From Rhizophagus irregularis (Eukaryota > Glomeromycota > Glomeromycetes > Glomerales > Glomeraceae), in NCBI RefSeq assembly GCF_026210795.1, contig NC_089450.1, positions 2,170,001-2,234,000 of the forward strand: a stretch of 64,000 bases of DNA. Reading direction: 5' to 3'. Each line of letters starts with the position of its first letter. The first letter of the stretch is position 1. A program made the translations under genes and the position numbers. Below the pieces are notes generated by a model. The model saw nothing but the letters and a program-made list of their open reading frames with translations. It did no database searches and was not told where the DNA came from. Shown here in pieces: positions 24,030-33,442 of the stretch.

Positions 24030-24805
24030 CTTTAAATTTATCATAAAAGGCTTTTCGGAGTGAGAAATTTTTTTTTTTTATTTAAACTACTAGAATTTTA
24101 TTTTGATGTCGCAAATAAAAAAAAATTTTTTTTATATGTATTATTTTAAAGTCAATAAATTAGAAACGTCTCAATTGCTTTATCCATCATTTATTCATTC
24201 ATTCATTTATTCACGAATTTATTTACTTTATTCAGTCATTTTTAAATAAAAATTATAAATTCGAATGCTTAAATTTAATTCTTTATCGCGATTTTAATTT
24301 AGAATATTATACCATGCTTATACAGTTTTATTACCTCAAAAAAAATGATATAATGACGTGTTTCGGTATATTAAATATATAAAAAATAGCTAACTGACGA
24401 AATTATTTAATATTTCTTTTTCTTTGTTCACATGAAAAAGATCAGTACGTGCATATTGCAGATCTAATCAGTTTTAAATTGTGGATTAAAAATTTATTTT
24501 AGCCAAGTACCCGATTTGTTCAATTACAAAGGGTTATTATGCCTAATGCCAAATGTTGGCATTTTAATTTGCTGTTAAATTAATAATTTAAGAAAATGAG
24601 TTTCTTTCTTTTGTATGTTCGAAAAGAAAAGAATTTTAAATTCATACTGATTAGTGATATGAACCGAAAAAAAAATATAAATATTACTATAAATATATCC
24701 ATGTCTTTCGATTGTTTATCCCGTGATTAAAACGTTAAAATTTCCGTCATAATGGAATGATTGTAACATCACCATATGGCAAGCCGTACTGGTCAAAAGG
24801 TTGAT

Positions 24806-25010
24806 AACTTTTCATCATGTTTTTATGATGATTTTTCATCATGTTTCATGATAACTTTTCATCATGTTTCATGATGACTTTTCATCATGTTTTATGATAA
24901 CTTTTCATCATGTTGATCATATTTTTCATCATATTTTATGATGTTTTTCACCATGTGACATGAAATTTTTTCATCATGTGTTGAATAATCTTCATCATGT
25001 TTCCTAATAT
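24806..25010. repeat. ATCATG satellite, left arm
   Basis: A tandem array with a ~22-24 bp period built on cttttcatcatgttt(c/t)atgat, with about eight copies decaying to the right. The mirror array is at 30538-30775. Every unit contains CATCATG or its palindromic form, so each arm could also fold on itself. Confidence 0.8.
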
Positions 25011-25194
25011 GAAATTAAAAATGTCTTGCCAAACTACTGGTTTTTTGATGTTCAGATTTAGAAAATAAGAAATTTTTTTTTTACAAACTTAGAAATTTAC
25101 CGATTTTCTGGTATTTTGCCATTACACAAATATATATCACATAAAAAATTTATCACATCACGTTAACAGTATATGAACAAAAGAAAAATAATTC

Positions 25195-25470
25195 AATAAA
25201 AACAATACATATACATAAATATAGGTTGTAAAATTTTTCGTATGGGAAGAGTTCGTATGGGATATCTTTGATAGAAAATATCTTTTTTGAGATTTTTTGA
25301 GTTCGTATGGAAAGAGTTCGTATGGGACTTTTTAATAAAGATTTTCTTTTTATAGGGTTCGTATGGGATATTTTTAATAAAAAATTTTTTTTTTTGAGAT
25401 TTTCTAAGATTTATATAAAATATTTTTGATAATTTTTTTTTGAGAGTTTTTTTTGATAATTCCATCAGTA
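25195..25470. repeat. Left tandem arm (TATGGGA-rich)
   Basis: Repeats of gttcgtatggga alternate with long T runs and tctttgataga / ttttaataaag. The reverse complement forms the longer array at 28111-28720. The minus-strand ORF here is a product of the simple repeat. Confidence 0.7.
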
Positions 25471-25476
25471 AATTTC

Positions 25477-25675
25477 GGAGGGGTCAATATTGTACATTAA
25501 TGTGCAATAAGTTCAATATTGTTCAATATATTGCACAAAATTTTAAATTGCACAAATTTTATGCAATAATGAGCAAAATTTTTTGCAATTTATTGTAAAA
25601 TATTGTATATGTCATTTTTGCATAAAATTTGCACAAAATATTGCACATATACACATAAGAGAAATATAGCCAATT
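25477..25675. repeat. TTGCACAA-motif cluster, left
   Basis: At least eight occurrences of TTGCACA, TGCAATA or TGTGCAAT in about 200 bp, in both orientations. A related cluster is at 27600-27840. Paired clusters on either side of a unique core could be subterminal protein-binding repeats of a further nested element (inference). Confidence 0.5.
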
Positions 25676-25849
25676 AAAACTATTTATAACCACTGCGTTC
25701 CACTAGTCGATTTTGGTCATGTGACTTTCGGCTAAGTTTTGGCCAAAGTTCGGACTGTGCGAAATTTCAACCAAAATTTTGATATCTTTCCGAAGAATGA
25801 TTATCACGTATATAATAGATAAGTGATAATCTTTAACAAATTAATTTTT

Positions 25850-26160
25850 AAATTTTTTTTTATTTAAAACTCTTTCGAAGTTTCACAACGAAACTTTAAA
25901 AAAATTATTTTTTATTTTTCTTTTCAAAGTTTCGTTACGAAACTATAAAAAAAATTATTTTTTATTTTATTTTTTTTCTTTAATTTATTTTTATTTAAAA
26001 CTCTTTCGAAGTTTCACAACAAAACTAAATAAATTATTTTTTTTTCTTTTCAAAGTTTCATTGCGAAACTATAAAAAAATTATTTTTTATTTATTTTTTT
26101 CTTTTAATTTAATGTTTTTCAAAGTTTCGTTTCAAAACTATTATTTATTTTTTATTAAAT
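25850..26160. repeat. Short hairpin repeats, GTTTCGTNACGAAAC type
   Basis: Four to five copies of an AAGTTTCRTNRCGAAAC palindrome are separated by attattttttatt spacers, with a period of about 65 bp. Each could form a short hairpin. The same stem sequence (TTTCGAAG/CTTCGAAA) reappears inside the splice-like array that follows. Confidence 0.65.
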
Positions 26161-26164
26161 ATTT

Positions 26165-27115
26165 TTCTTCTATTGTATAGATATTGGCTTTGAAACTTAA
26201 AAAAATTTTTTTTCTTATTTTATAGGTTTCACCTTCTGATACTTGGGCCTTGTTAGGTGGTTAAACGCTTCAAAACTTTTTTTTAAAAAGTTTTTTTAAA
26301 CTTTTAATAATTTTCTTTTTTTTTATTTTGTAAGTTACGTCTTCTGATACTTGGTCTTTGTTAGATAAGTTTCGAAGCTTTGCTTTCGCTTTGAAACTTT
26401 TAAAATATTTTTTTTTAATTTCTTTCTTCTGTTTTTAGGTTTTGGGTTTCGGATCATAGACTTTGGATGAGTAAGTTTTGAAGTGTAAGCTTCAAAACTT
26501 TTATTATTCAATATAAATACACTTTTTTAATAATATTTTTTTTTGTTTATTTGTAGGTATTGGCGTTCTTGGGCTCTTATAGGTGAATTTTGAAGTAAAT
26601 ACTTCGAAATTCTTTTTTTTTTTAAATAATTTTTTTAAAAAAATTATATGTTGATTTTTTTTTGTTTTGTAGATATCAACTTCGGTTTTGGGCTTTGATA
26701 GATGGTTTTGAAGCAAAAGCTTCGAGTCTTTTTTTAAATTTTTTTTTTATTTAATTAATTTATTTTCTTGGTAGGTTTCAGCTTCAGTTTTTGGACTTTG
26801 GATAGGTAAGTTCATTTTGAACACACTTCAAAACTTTATTTTTTTTAAAAAAAAAATTATTTTTTTTCTATTTTGTAGGTTTCAGCTTCTGTTCTTGAAC
26901 ATTTGATAGGTAAGTTTCATTTCAAAACTTATTGTTTTTTTAAAAAAAATAAAAAAAAATAAATTATTTTTTAATTTTTTTCTTTAATTTACAGGGTTTC
27001 AGCTTCCTGGAATATGGGGTAAGTGTGTGGAGGTCAGTTTGTTTAATGTTTACTTTGAAGAAATGTACTAACATTTCATTATTTTGTAGGAAGTGAACCT
27101 TCCGAAGTATACTAA
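26165..27115 (+). repeat. Array of ~110-bp units with splice-like borders
   Basis: About ten units start near 26171, 26220, 26325, 26435, 26552, 26665, 26772, 26875, 26990 and 27084. Each has a T-rich tract ending in TAG or CAG (for example tattttgtag). A ~25-35 nt segment follows, typically GTTTCAGCTTCTGNTNCTTG then GNCTTTGGATAG. Then comes GTAAGTTT or a variant, followed by a small CGAAG...CTTCG hairpin. The borders match 3' and 5' splice-site consensus on the plus strand. Some units are mutated (gtaag to ataag or gtgaa). I see no continuous reading frame through the segments. It may be an array of micro-exons or a satellite that imitates them. Confidence 0.6.
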
Positions 27116-27299
27116 TGCTTACTACCTATTAAAATATTATCCTAGATGCGATATTTTGGTATGGTTTTTTATTTTTTTTTATTCTTTTAATACTTTTTAT
27201 CTTCACAAACAGCTTCTAACGATTCTTTTTTACATTATTCGGTCTCCTTGGATGTGACAATTCGGTAAATTTCAACTTTTATTCCTTTAATTGTTATTA

Positions 27300-27540
27300 C
27301 ATGCGCGTTTCGATTTTGCTAATTTTCCTTGAATTTTTTATATTTACGGTTGGTATTATTTTGATTTTACTCTTTGGATTTTTTATATTTGCGGTTGGTA
27401 CTATTTTATTTGATTTCATTTATTGATTTCGGTTAATTTCAATTTTACTAACAATTTTACTTGGTTATTTTTTATATTTTCGCGCGTTTCGATTTTACTA
27501 TTCTTGGAATTTTTATATTTATGGTTGGGTTTAGATTTTG
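27300..27540. repeat. Diverged ~90-bp tandem repeat
   Basis: Three partial copies of gtttcgattttnct...ttggaattttttatattt(a/g)cggttggta. It is followed by a run of ttag-containing hexamers (gcgttagtgttagattttag) at about 27550-27600. Non-coding. Confidence 0.6.
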
Positions 27541-27599
27541 TCAATTTGCTTAGCGTTAGTGTTAGATTTTAGCCTTAGATTTTAGCGTTAGCTTGTATT

Positions 27600-27840
27600 T
27601 TTAGGTTAGAATACAAATTATGCAATTAAGTAATATCAAATTTGCGCAATTTATAAAGTTATGTTATTAAAGTTGCAAATATTGCACATTTCAATAAAGT
27701 TACAATATATTATATAAAAATGTGCAAAATTTTGAACAATTAATTACACATTACTAAATATACAATCATTGTGCATTTTCAGGGTGCGCAAATCAATTTT
27801 TTTTATGCAACCTTTTTGTGCATTTACTGCGCATAAAAAA
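27600..27840. repeat. TTGCACAA-motif cluster, right
   Basis: Several copies of TTGCACA, TTGCGCAA, TGTGCAAA and GTGCATTT. In reverse complement its outer end (catcaggaaattttttatgc) loosely matches the left cluster's outer edge (catcagtaaatttcgg). Confidence 0.45.
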
Positions 27841-28110
27841 TTTCCTGATGACATCAATAGCTGCGAGAACGTTAATGTATACTAATTCAATAAAAAAAAA
27901 GTTTCACAATGTTTTTTTGATAATTCATCAAATAACACCGTGAGAATGTTTTTAATGTATAATTCAATAAAAAAAACGTTGTGAGCCATTTTTTTATTGA
28001 ATTATATATTAAAAAACGTTTTTGCTATGCTTTTAATGAATTATTGAAAAAAACATTGTGAACCTTTTTTTTATTGAATTATATATTAAAAAACGTTCTC
28101 GCAACGTTAT

Positions 28111-28720
28111 TTGATGAATTATCAAATTAAAAACAATCTCAAAAAAAAATCTTTATCAAAAATATCCTATATGAATCTTAGAAAATCTCAAAAAAAAAAA
28201 TTTTTATTTAAAATATCCTATACGAACCCTAGAATCTCTCAAAAAAATGCTTTTCTGTCAAAGACATCCTCCCATATGAACTCTAAGAAAATCTCAAAAA
28301 AAAAAATCTTTATCAAAAATATCCTATATGAATCTTAGAAAATCTCAAAAAAAAAAATTTTTATTTAAAATATCCCATACGAACCCTAGAATCTCTCAAA
28401 AAAATGCTTTTCTGTCAAAGACATCCTCCCATATGAACTCTAAGAAAATCTCAAAAAAAAAAATCTTTATCAAAAATATCCTATATGAATCTTAGAAAAT
28501 CTCAAAAAAAAAATTTTTTATTTAAAATATCCCATACGAACTCAAAAAAAAAACTCTTCTATCAAAGACATCCTCCCATATGAACTCTAAGAAAATCTCA
28601 AAAAAAAAAAAATTTTTATTAAAAATATCCCATACGAACCCTATAAAAAGAAAATCTTTATTAAAAAGTCCCATACGAACTCTTCCCATACGAAAAATTT
28701 TACAACCTATATTTATGTAT
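28111..28720. repeat. Right tandem arm, ~165-bp units
   Basis: Two complete and one partial copy of a ~165-bp unit. The unit contains aatctcaaaaaaaaaa, tatcctatatgaatcttag, tcccatacgaaccctag and gacatcctcccatatgaac. It is the inverted counterpart of 25195-25470. The 75-aa Lys-rich ORF is a simple translation of the repeat and is not a gene. Confidence 0.78.
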
Positions 28721-28864
28721 ATGTATTGTTTTTATTGAATTATTTTTCTTTTGTTCATATACTGTTAACGTGATGTGATAAAATTTTTTATGTGATATAT
28801 ATTTGTGTAATGGAAAAATACCAGAAAATTATGGCAAGCCGTTCAAGTCAAAAGTCCGCTGCTA

Positions 28865-29015
28865 TTGCGGCAGGTACCTGCTGAATTTGCAGCAGGTATC
28901 TGCTGGATTCACGGCAGGTACCTGCTAGAATTGCAGCAGATACCTGCTAGAATTGCGGCAGGTACCTGATAGATTTGCGGCAGGTACCTGCTGAACTTGC
29001 AGCAGGTACCTGACA
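28865..29015. repeat. GCAGGTACCTGC satellite, left arm of inner element
   Basis: About six tandem units of ~25 bp: GCAGGTACCTGC (a perfect palindrome) plus a 12-13 bp spacer such as tgaatttgcagc. Variants have gtatct or gatacc. The mirror array is at 30205-30400 with about eight units. The minus-strand ORF at 30250 is repeat-derived. It resembles a CRISPR in period only. Confidence 0.85.
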
Positions 29016-30204
29016 GGTTACAAATATGGTATTTTATTTTTTCTGGGTCAAAAAAATTTTTTTGATTTCCATTTATAGTAATCTACTGAATTATTGGATC
29101 CAAGTTAGTTTATTTCTTTTTTCAGAAGTGATTTTCATCTCATAATTCTGCCCATCACTATAAATTTGGCTAGAATTAATCGTATAATCAATACTAAAAT
29201 CTTTAATAGTTTTAATTTATATTGTAAATTCAAAGTATTTTTTAAAATAAGGTTTAATGTAAAAAATAACTTGAAACTCAACTTTTAAGTATAAAAAAAT
29301 TATAAATGAAAGAATTAATACTAATAAATTATTATAAAATTTTTAAATTCAAATGAGCAATATAAAAATCAATTTAAATAATTTTAAAATTTACAATTTG
29401 ATTAAATGATTAGTATAACAAAATACACTACCAGAATATTATTATTTATATACCCAATTTAACTATATTGGTTTAAATTTATTGATGCCACTATCATTAA
29501 TATTATTCTTTTAAAACCAATATCACAAAAACTTTCTTATATGTGGATTATGGCTGGAAATCTCTGATCATTTAGAAAAAAAATTTTAAATTATGAAATC
29601 TTTGCAAAACTATTAAAAGAATTAATGAACAAAAATTTACATATAGGGAATATTTTTTTTTAAAAAAAAAAAGCAACTCCAGTAAATTTAACTTTATTGA
29701 TAGCTAATTATATGTATATTTTTTTTATAGAAATGTCTGTTGATTTGCTAAAAATCATAAATAAACTATTTATTTTTATTTTGAATTTGGGCAGGAAATC
29801 TAAAACAATTATGAGCAGATGTGTGAATATGACAAAGACTCATTTTATATCAATCCCATTGTCATAACTCTTATAAATTCAACTAATAATGATATATAAA
29901 GCAAAACTTCAATAAAAATAATAGTATATAAAAAATAAATAATATAACTTTTATAGTTTGATTTTTAAGCTTATTGTAAAATGTCAATTAAACGATCTTT
30001 TCAAAAATTTATTTATAATTAATATAGATTCCTTATATATCATTAATTTTAGCAAAATTTAAAGTAATGGGCCGAATTATGAGATGAAGATCACTTCTGA
30101 AAAAAGAAATAAACTAACTTGGATCCAATAATTCGGTAGATTACTATAAATGGAAATTAAAAAAATCTTTTTGACCCAGAAAAAATAAAATACCATATTT
30201 GTAA

Positions 30205-30400
30205 CCTGTCAGGTACCTGCTGCAAGTTCAGCAGGTACCTGCCGCTAATTCAGCAGGTACCTGCCGCAAATCTAGCAGGTACCTGCCGCAATTCTAGCAG
30301 GTATCTGCCGTAAATCCAGCAGATACCTGCCGCAAATTCAGCAGGTACCTGCTGCAAATCTAGCAGGTACCTGCCACGAAAGCAACAGGTACCTGCTGCA
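30205..30400. repeat. GCAGGTACCTGC satellite, right arm of inner element
   Basis: About eight units of ~25 bp, the reverse complement of the left array with extra copies. Unequal copy number between arms suggests independent expansion or contraction after insertion. Confidence 0.85.
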
Positions 30401-30537
30401 ATAGCGGCGGACTTTTGACTTGAACGGCTTGCCATAGAAAATCGGTAAATTTCTAAGTTTGTAAAAAAAAAATTTCTTATTTTCTAAATCTGAATATCAA
30501 AAAACCAGTAGTTTGGCAAGACATTTTTAATTTCATA

Positions 30538-30775
30538 TTAGGAAACATGATGAAGATTATTCAACACATGATGAAAAAATTTCATGTCACATGGTGAAAA
30601 ACATCATAAAATATGATGAAAAATATGATCAACATGATGAAAAGTCATCATGTCAACATGATGAAAAGTTATCATAAAACATGATGAAAAGTCATCATGA
30701 AACATGATGAAAAGTTATCATGAAACATGATGAAAAATCATCATAAAACATGATGAAAAGTTATCAACCTTTTGA
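30538..30775. repeat. ATCATG satellite, right arm of outer element
   Basis: Units of aacatgatgaaaagt(t/c)atcat, the mirror of 24806-25010. Unit order is largely preserved between arms (the odd tcacatggtgaaaaacatc unit is present in both), with one additional partial unit on the right. Confidence 0.8.
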
Positions 30776-30819
30776 CTTAGTACGGCTTGCCATATCACCA
30801 ATGCACATTTTCCTTTTTA

Positions 30820-32480
30820 GGATAATCATAATTATATTCTTACCTATCGAAAACATCAGCCAAATGATGATCCCATCTGTATTATCTGTATCTCAGCCAA
30901 TCACGGGCGTTACCTAGATACACGTGTTCAGATAATCTATTAATTTTGAGTCTAAGCCTTTAAATTGCCTTTCAAAAATTTTCCTTTTATGTAATACACT
31001 TTATCTTATCTGATTTTTTGATTATCTTAAAGATTAGATTTTTACGTTTTAAAATTACATGATTGTAGTGACAGATAAATAATTAAGGGCCCTTATAAAA
31101 ACGGAATGTGTTAAATTTGTTGTTCATGTGTAATAAATGTCTAAAAAAGCACCATTTTGTTTAATTTTCGTTTTTTTGTAATAAGACATAAATCGGACAA
31201 ATTGGTGCTTGTTTAGACACTTATTACACATGAACAACAAATTTAACAAATTTCGTTTTTATAGGGGGGAGAGGGAGTACAGTAATTAATGGTACATGAA
31301 CTCTTATGTAACATATGGCAAAAAAAAATTGATGTCAGTATAACCTGAACAAATATTTTTTTACAACTTTGATAAAATTAGTTAATAGACTTACCTAAAA
31401 CCTACACAAAGCATATACTGTATAATCTAATACCCTTAATTTACTATTGCTTCTGTACGAATTTATTTCCAAAATTAGATATCAGATATACTACAGTACA
31501 TATTATAACATTCTCTTAGAACACTATTCATTTCATATAGCAACAGATTCAAAAAAAACAAGCAATATTTTTAACGAATTTAAGGGAAATTGGGTTTTTG
31601 TGCAGGATGGTTAAATTTTATTCTTAGATTTAGTACATTAATTAACACAATACTATGTTACTTCTTTATGTTTCATTTTACTATACGTTTATTCTAGGAA
31701 TAACTCATAAAAAATTTTTCACAATTGTATTGACATATTTTACGAGCTGGAGCGTAGAAAATAAAAACCACTTCAAAAATTATTTTATCTGTATTTATAT
31801 ATATTAAATTTTTTCCATAATATTATATATTACAAAAATTGTTATTTTTATAAAAGAAAAATGTTAGTCTTAAATATCAACTAATTTTGTACTTCAGTTG
31901 TTGATTAAAAATAAAAAAAATAAAAAAAAAATAATATTTTATTCAATATATTTTGATGAACGCACTAAAAGCAGGTCGACAAAAATTAATAAAAAAAATA
32001 CTAAGTCATGTGAATATTTCTCGGAGTTGTTTTCAAATTTTCATACCCGTAATTTCGACTTATTATTTAATTTTTATTGTAAAAACAGTTTGAATTTCGA
32101 TTTTTTTTTAATTTATTATATAACTCCAAAATTAGCTTGTTATTTTCCTTTTTAATTTTATCTGATTTATTTCTAAAAGATTTTCTGAACCGACCGTTGG
32201 CATTCCTGCATCCCTAATCTAAAATGATGTCATAAAGTATTAACTATGATTTTTTGGATAATATTCTTTAAATTTATTTACGTAATTTTTTTACAACAAT
32301 AGTGCCGATGTGATTTTTCAGAGAAACGAAAATCACGTGATCAACTCGTAAATTTGATGCATAAAACACGGTTAACCGGTCGGTCTTGGACTGAAACAGA
32401 ACGATAACCGAACCGGTAAAAACCGGTTATGATCGGTTATAGCTGAACTTTTAGCATCCCTAATAATGAACATTGTTAAT
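30820..32480. repeat. Segmental duplication, copy 1 (partner 52205-53700)
   Basis: Collinear with 52205-53700. Shared landmarks are acatcagccaaatgatgatc, agtacagtaattaatggtac, aacctacacaaagcatatac, tggcattcct and the final ggcatccctaataatgaac. This copy carries a foldback insertion (31090-31266). The ORF at 31898-32155 is disrupted in the partner, so I do not call it. Both copies include an ACCGGTT/AACCGG-rich stretch (32348-32445; 53582-53660). Confidence 0.85.
31090..31266. mobile_element. 177-bp foldback insertion
   Basis: Left arm CCCTTATAAAAACG...TTGTTGTTCATGTGTAATAA, then agcaccattttgt. The right arm mirrors it and ends CGTTTTTATAGGG. The arms pair for about 75 bp. At the partner locus (52484-52500) the sequence reads gacagataggggagag without the insert. 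Confidence 0.75.
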
Positions 32481-32639
32481 TAGCCTGAAGAAAAGAATGC
32501 CGAAAATCTTGTGTAATATGTCTAACTTTAATTGTGGTTATTTTCTTAATTAATTTGACGATCGTACTAACCATGAAATTCAAAATATAGTTAGTTTGAG
32601 GCCAAATATGGTTTAGACTTTAGACCTTTCCAAGATTTT

Positions 32640-32705
32640 TTATTCATATACTTAAGCTTGAAGCTTAAGCTTAAGTTTCAGCTTCAAGCTTCAAGCTTCA
32701 AGTGT
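32640..32705. repeat. AAGCTT-based simple repeat
   Basis: A run of overlapping aagctt/gaagct/tcaagct hexamers (ttgaagcttaagcttaag, then cttcaagcttcaagcttca). It is self-complementary. No gene is nearby. Confidence 0.75.
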
Positions 32706-32709
32706 TGAA

Positions 32710-33185
32710 TCCGCAGTCAGCTGATGGTGGGTTAATACTGTATATATGAAAAAAAAATGATCAACATAATACGTAAAATACGTAATTACTATGATAATAT
32801 AATATATTAATAATTAATTTAGGAAAAAATTTGATATGATCCGTAATAATTACCATTCACTTTCGTTTTTTATTACTAAAAAAAAAAGAAAAGAGGAAAA
32901 AATAAAATATATATATAATATTTCTCAAAAAAAATTAATAAGAATTTTTTGTATGATAAATAATGATAAATAATTATTATGTCAAAATATTTCCTTATAA
33001 AAATTATTTATTATAAAATAGTGATTTCATTTTTAATTAATAACGCTTATACAAATATTTTTTTTATAAAAAACCAATAAATAAGATACCTCTCTTTTGA
33101 TTTAAAAAATTAATTAAAAAAAAATATAACATAAATAAACTTTCATTTTTTTTTAATTATTAATTAAATAATAATAATAAATACT
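32710..33185. other. Gene-free, very AT-rich stretch
   Basis: Nearly pure A/T sequence with poly-A and poly-T runs. There is no clear promoter, although it precedes the coding fragment at 33186. Confidence 0.5.
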
Positions 33186-33442
33186 ATGCCAGCAAAGCTC
33201 ACCTTTGTCTGTGTAGTTGTTGAACGTGATATATTGTGAAAGAAGCTATTGTTGTGAAAAAAGAAAATAATACAACAATGAACCTAAAAATAATTGCATT
33301 TTTTACAAAAAATCCTTCAGTTCCAAAATGGATTCTGGATTTTATGTCTGGTAATGTACTCAGATTAACGGGAAAATTTGTTCTTTGCGAAGAACTCCCT
33401 TATAATAATATTTTAGAGGTAATTCATAAACTTTCAAATTAA
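33186..33442 (+). pseudogene. Fragment of an unrecognised, possibly OB-like protein
   Basis: An ATG at 33186 opens MPAKLTFVCVVVERDIL and hits TGA at 33237. The next frame (from 33236) continues with KIIAFFTKNPSVPKWILDF and then NVLRLTGKFVLCEELPY to a stop at 33442. A single frameshift around 33232-33238 would join the two parts. Alternating hydrophobic residues with a G-K-F-V-L strand pattern look like a small beta-barrel, but no family is certain. A GTAATT directly after ILE could be an intron donor, so downstream exons may be lost. It looks like a 5' fragment of a multigene-family member. Confidence 0.4.

Larger units (their letters stand above)
21540..24774. repeat. Large segmental duplication, copy 1 (partner 42740-45200)
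   Basis: Collinear with 42740-45200 from cacgtgattgt...cctgatgactaaaatactcg to tcctttcgattg...aatggaatgattgtaacatcacc. This copy has two extra insertions, a TA-flanked element (22860-23212) and a TTAA-flanked foldback (23580-24025). The partner has one of its own (42996-43128). No gene is visible in either copy. The duplicated block ends exactly where the giant foldback element begins. Confidence 0.88.
28824..30441. mobile_element. Nested foldback element (inner), 6-bp TSD
   Basis: The body is 28830-30435 (1606 bp), inserted in the right arm of the outer element. The termini are TATGGCAAGCCGTTCAAG and its complement, the first 13 bases identical to the outer element. GAAAAT flanks both sides (28824-28829 and 30436-30441). 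The uninterrupted counterpart in the left arm (ttaccgattttctggtattt, about 25098-25117) is the empty site. Each arm has a 25-bp GGTACC satellite, then ~150 bp of unique inverted sequence (ggatccaa...agttagttta). A ~900-bp AT-rich centre shows no ORF. Confidence 0.87.
24769..30800. mobile_element. Giant composite foldback element (outer), 6-bp TSD
   Basis: The body is 24775-30794 (6.0 kb, or about 4.4 kb without the nested inner element). The termini are TATGGCAAGCCGTACTGG and its near-complement. TCACCA is duplicated at 24769-24774 and 30795-30800. The homologous block at 45188-45200 (aacatcaccaatgca) is the unoccupied target. Order from the left: terminal repeat, ATCATG satellite, unique arm, TATGGGA-rich tandem arm, TGCACA-motif region, splice-like array, second TGCACA region, mirrored tandem arm, mirrored unique arm, mirrored satellite. 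No transposase ORF is found, so it is non-autonomous. The superfamily is unassigned; 6 bp is an uncommon duplication length. Confidence 0.85.

Noticed and set aside
26165-27115. A conventional multi-exon gene
   Set aside because: The short segments are repeats of one another and do not join into an open frame with a start; reported as a splice-like array only.
28111-28338. 75-aa Lys-rich ORF
   Set aside because: It translates a tandem A-rich repeat; units repeat at the DNA level with no codon-level constraint.
28865-30400. CRISPR-like array (25-bp period GGTACC repeats)
   Set aside because: The repeat is a palindromic satellite with similar spacers, mirrored in two arms of a eukaryotic transposon; there are no unique spacers or cas genes.
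30250-30435. 61-aa Cys/Gly-rich ORF on minus strand
   Set aside because: A translation of the GCAGGTACCTGC satellite.
31898-32155. 85-aa ORF
   Set aside because: The sister segment near 53.05-53.33 kb has indels that break the frame.
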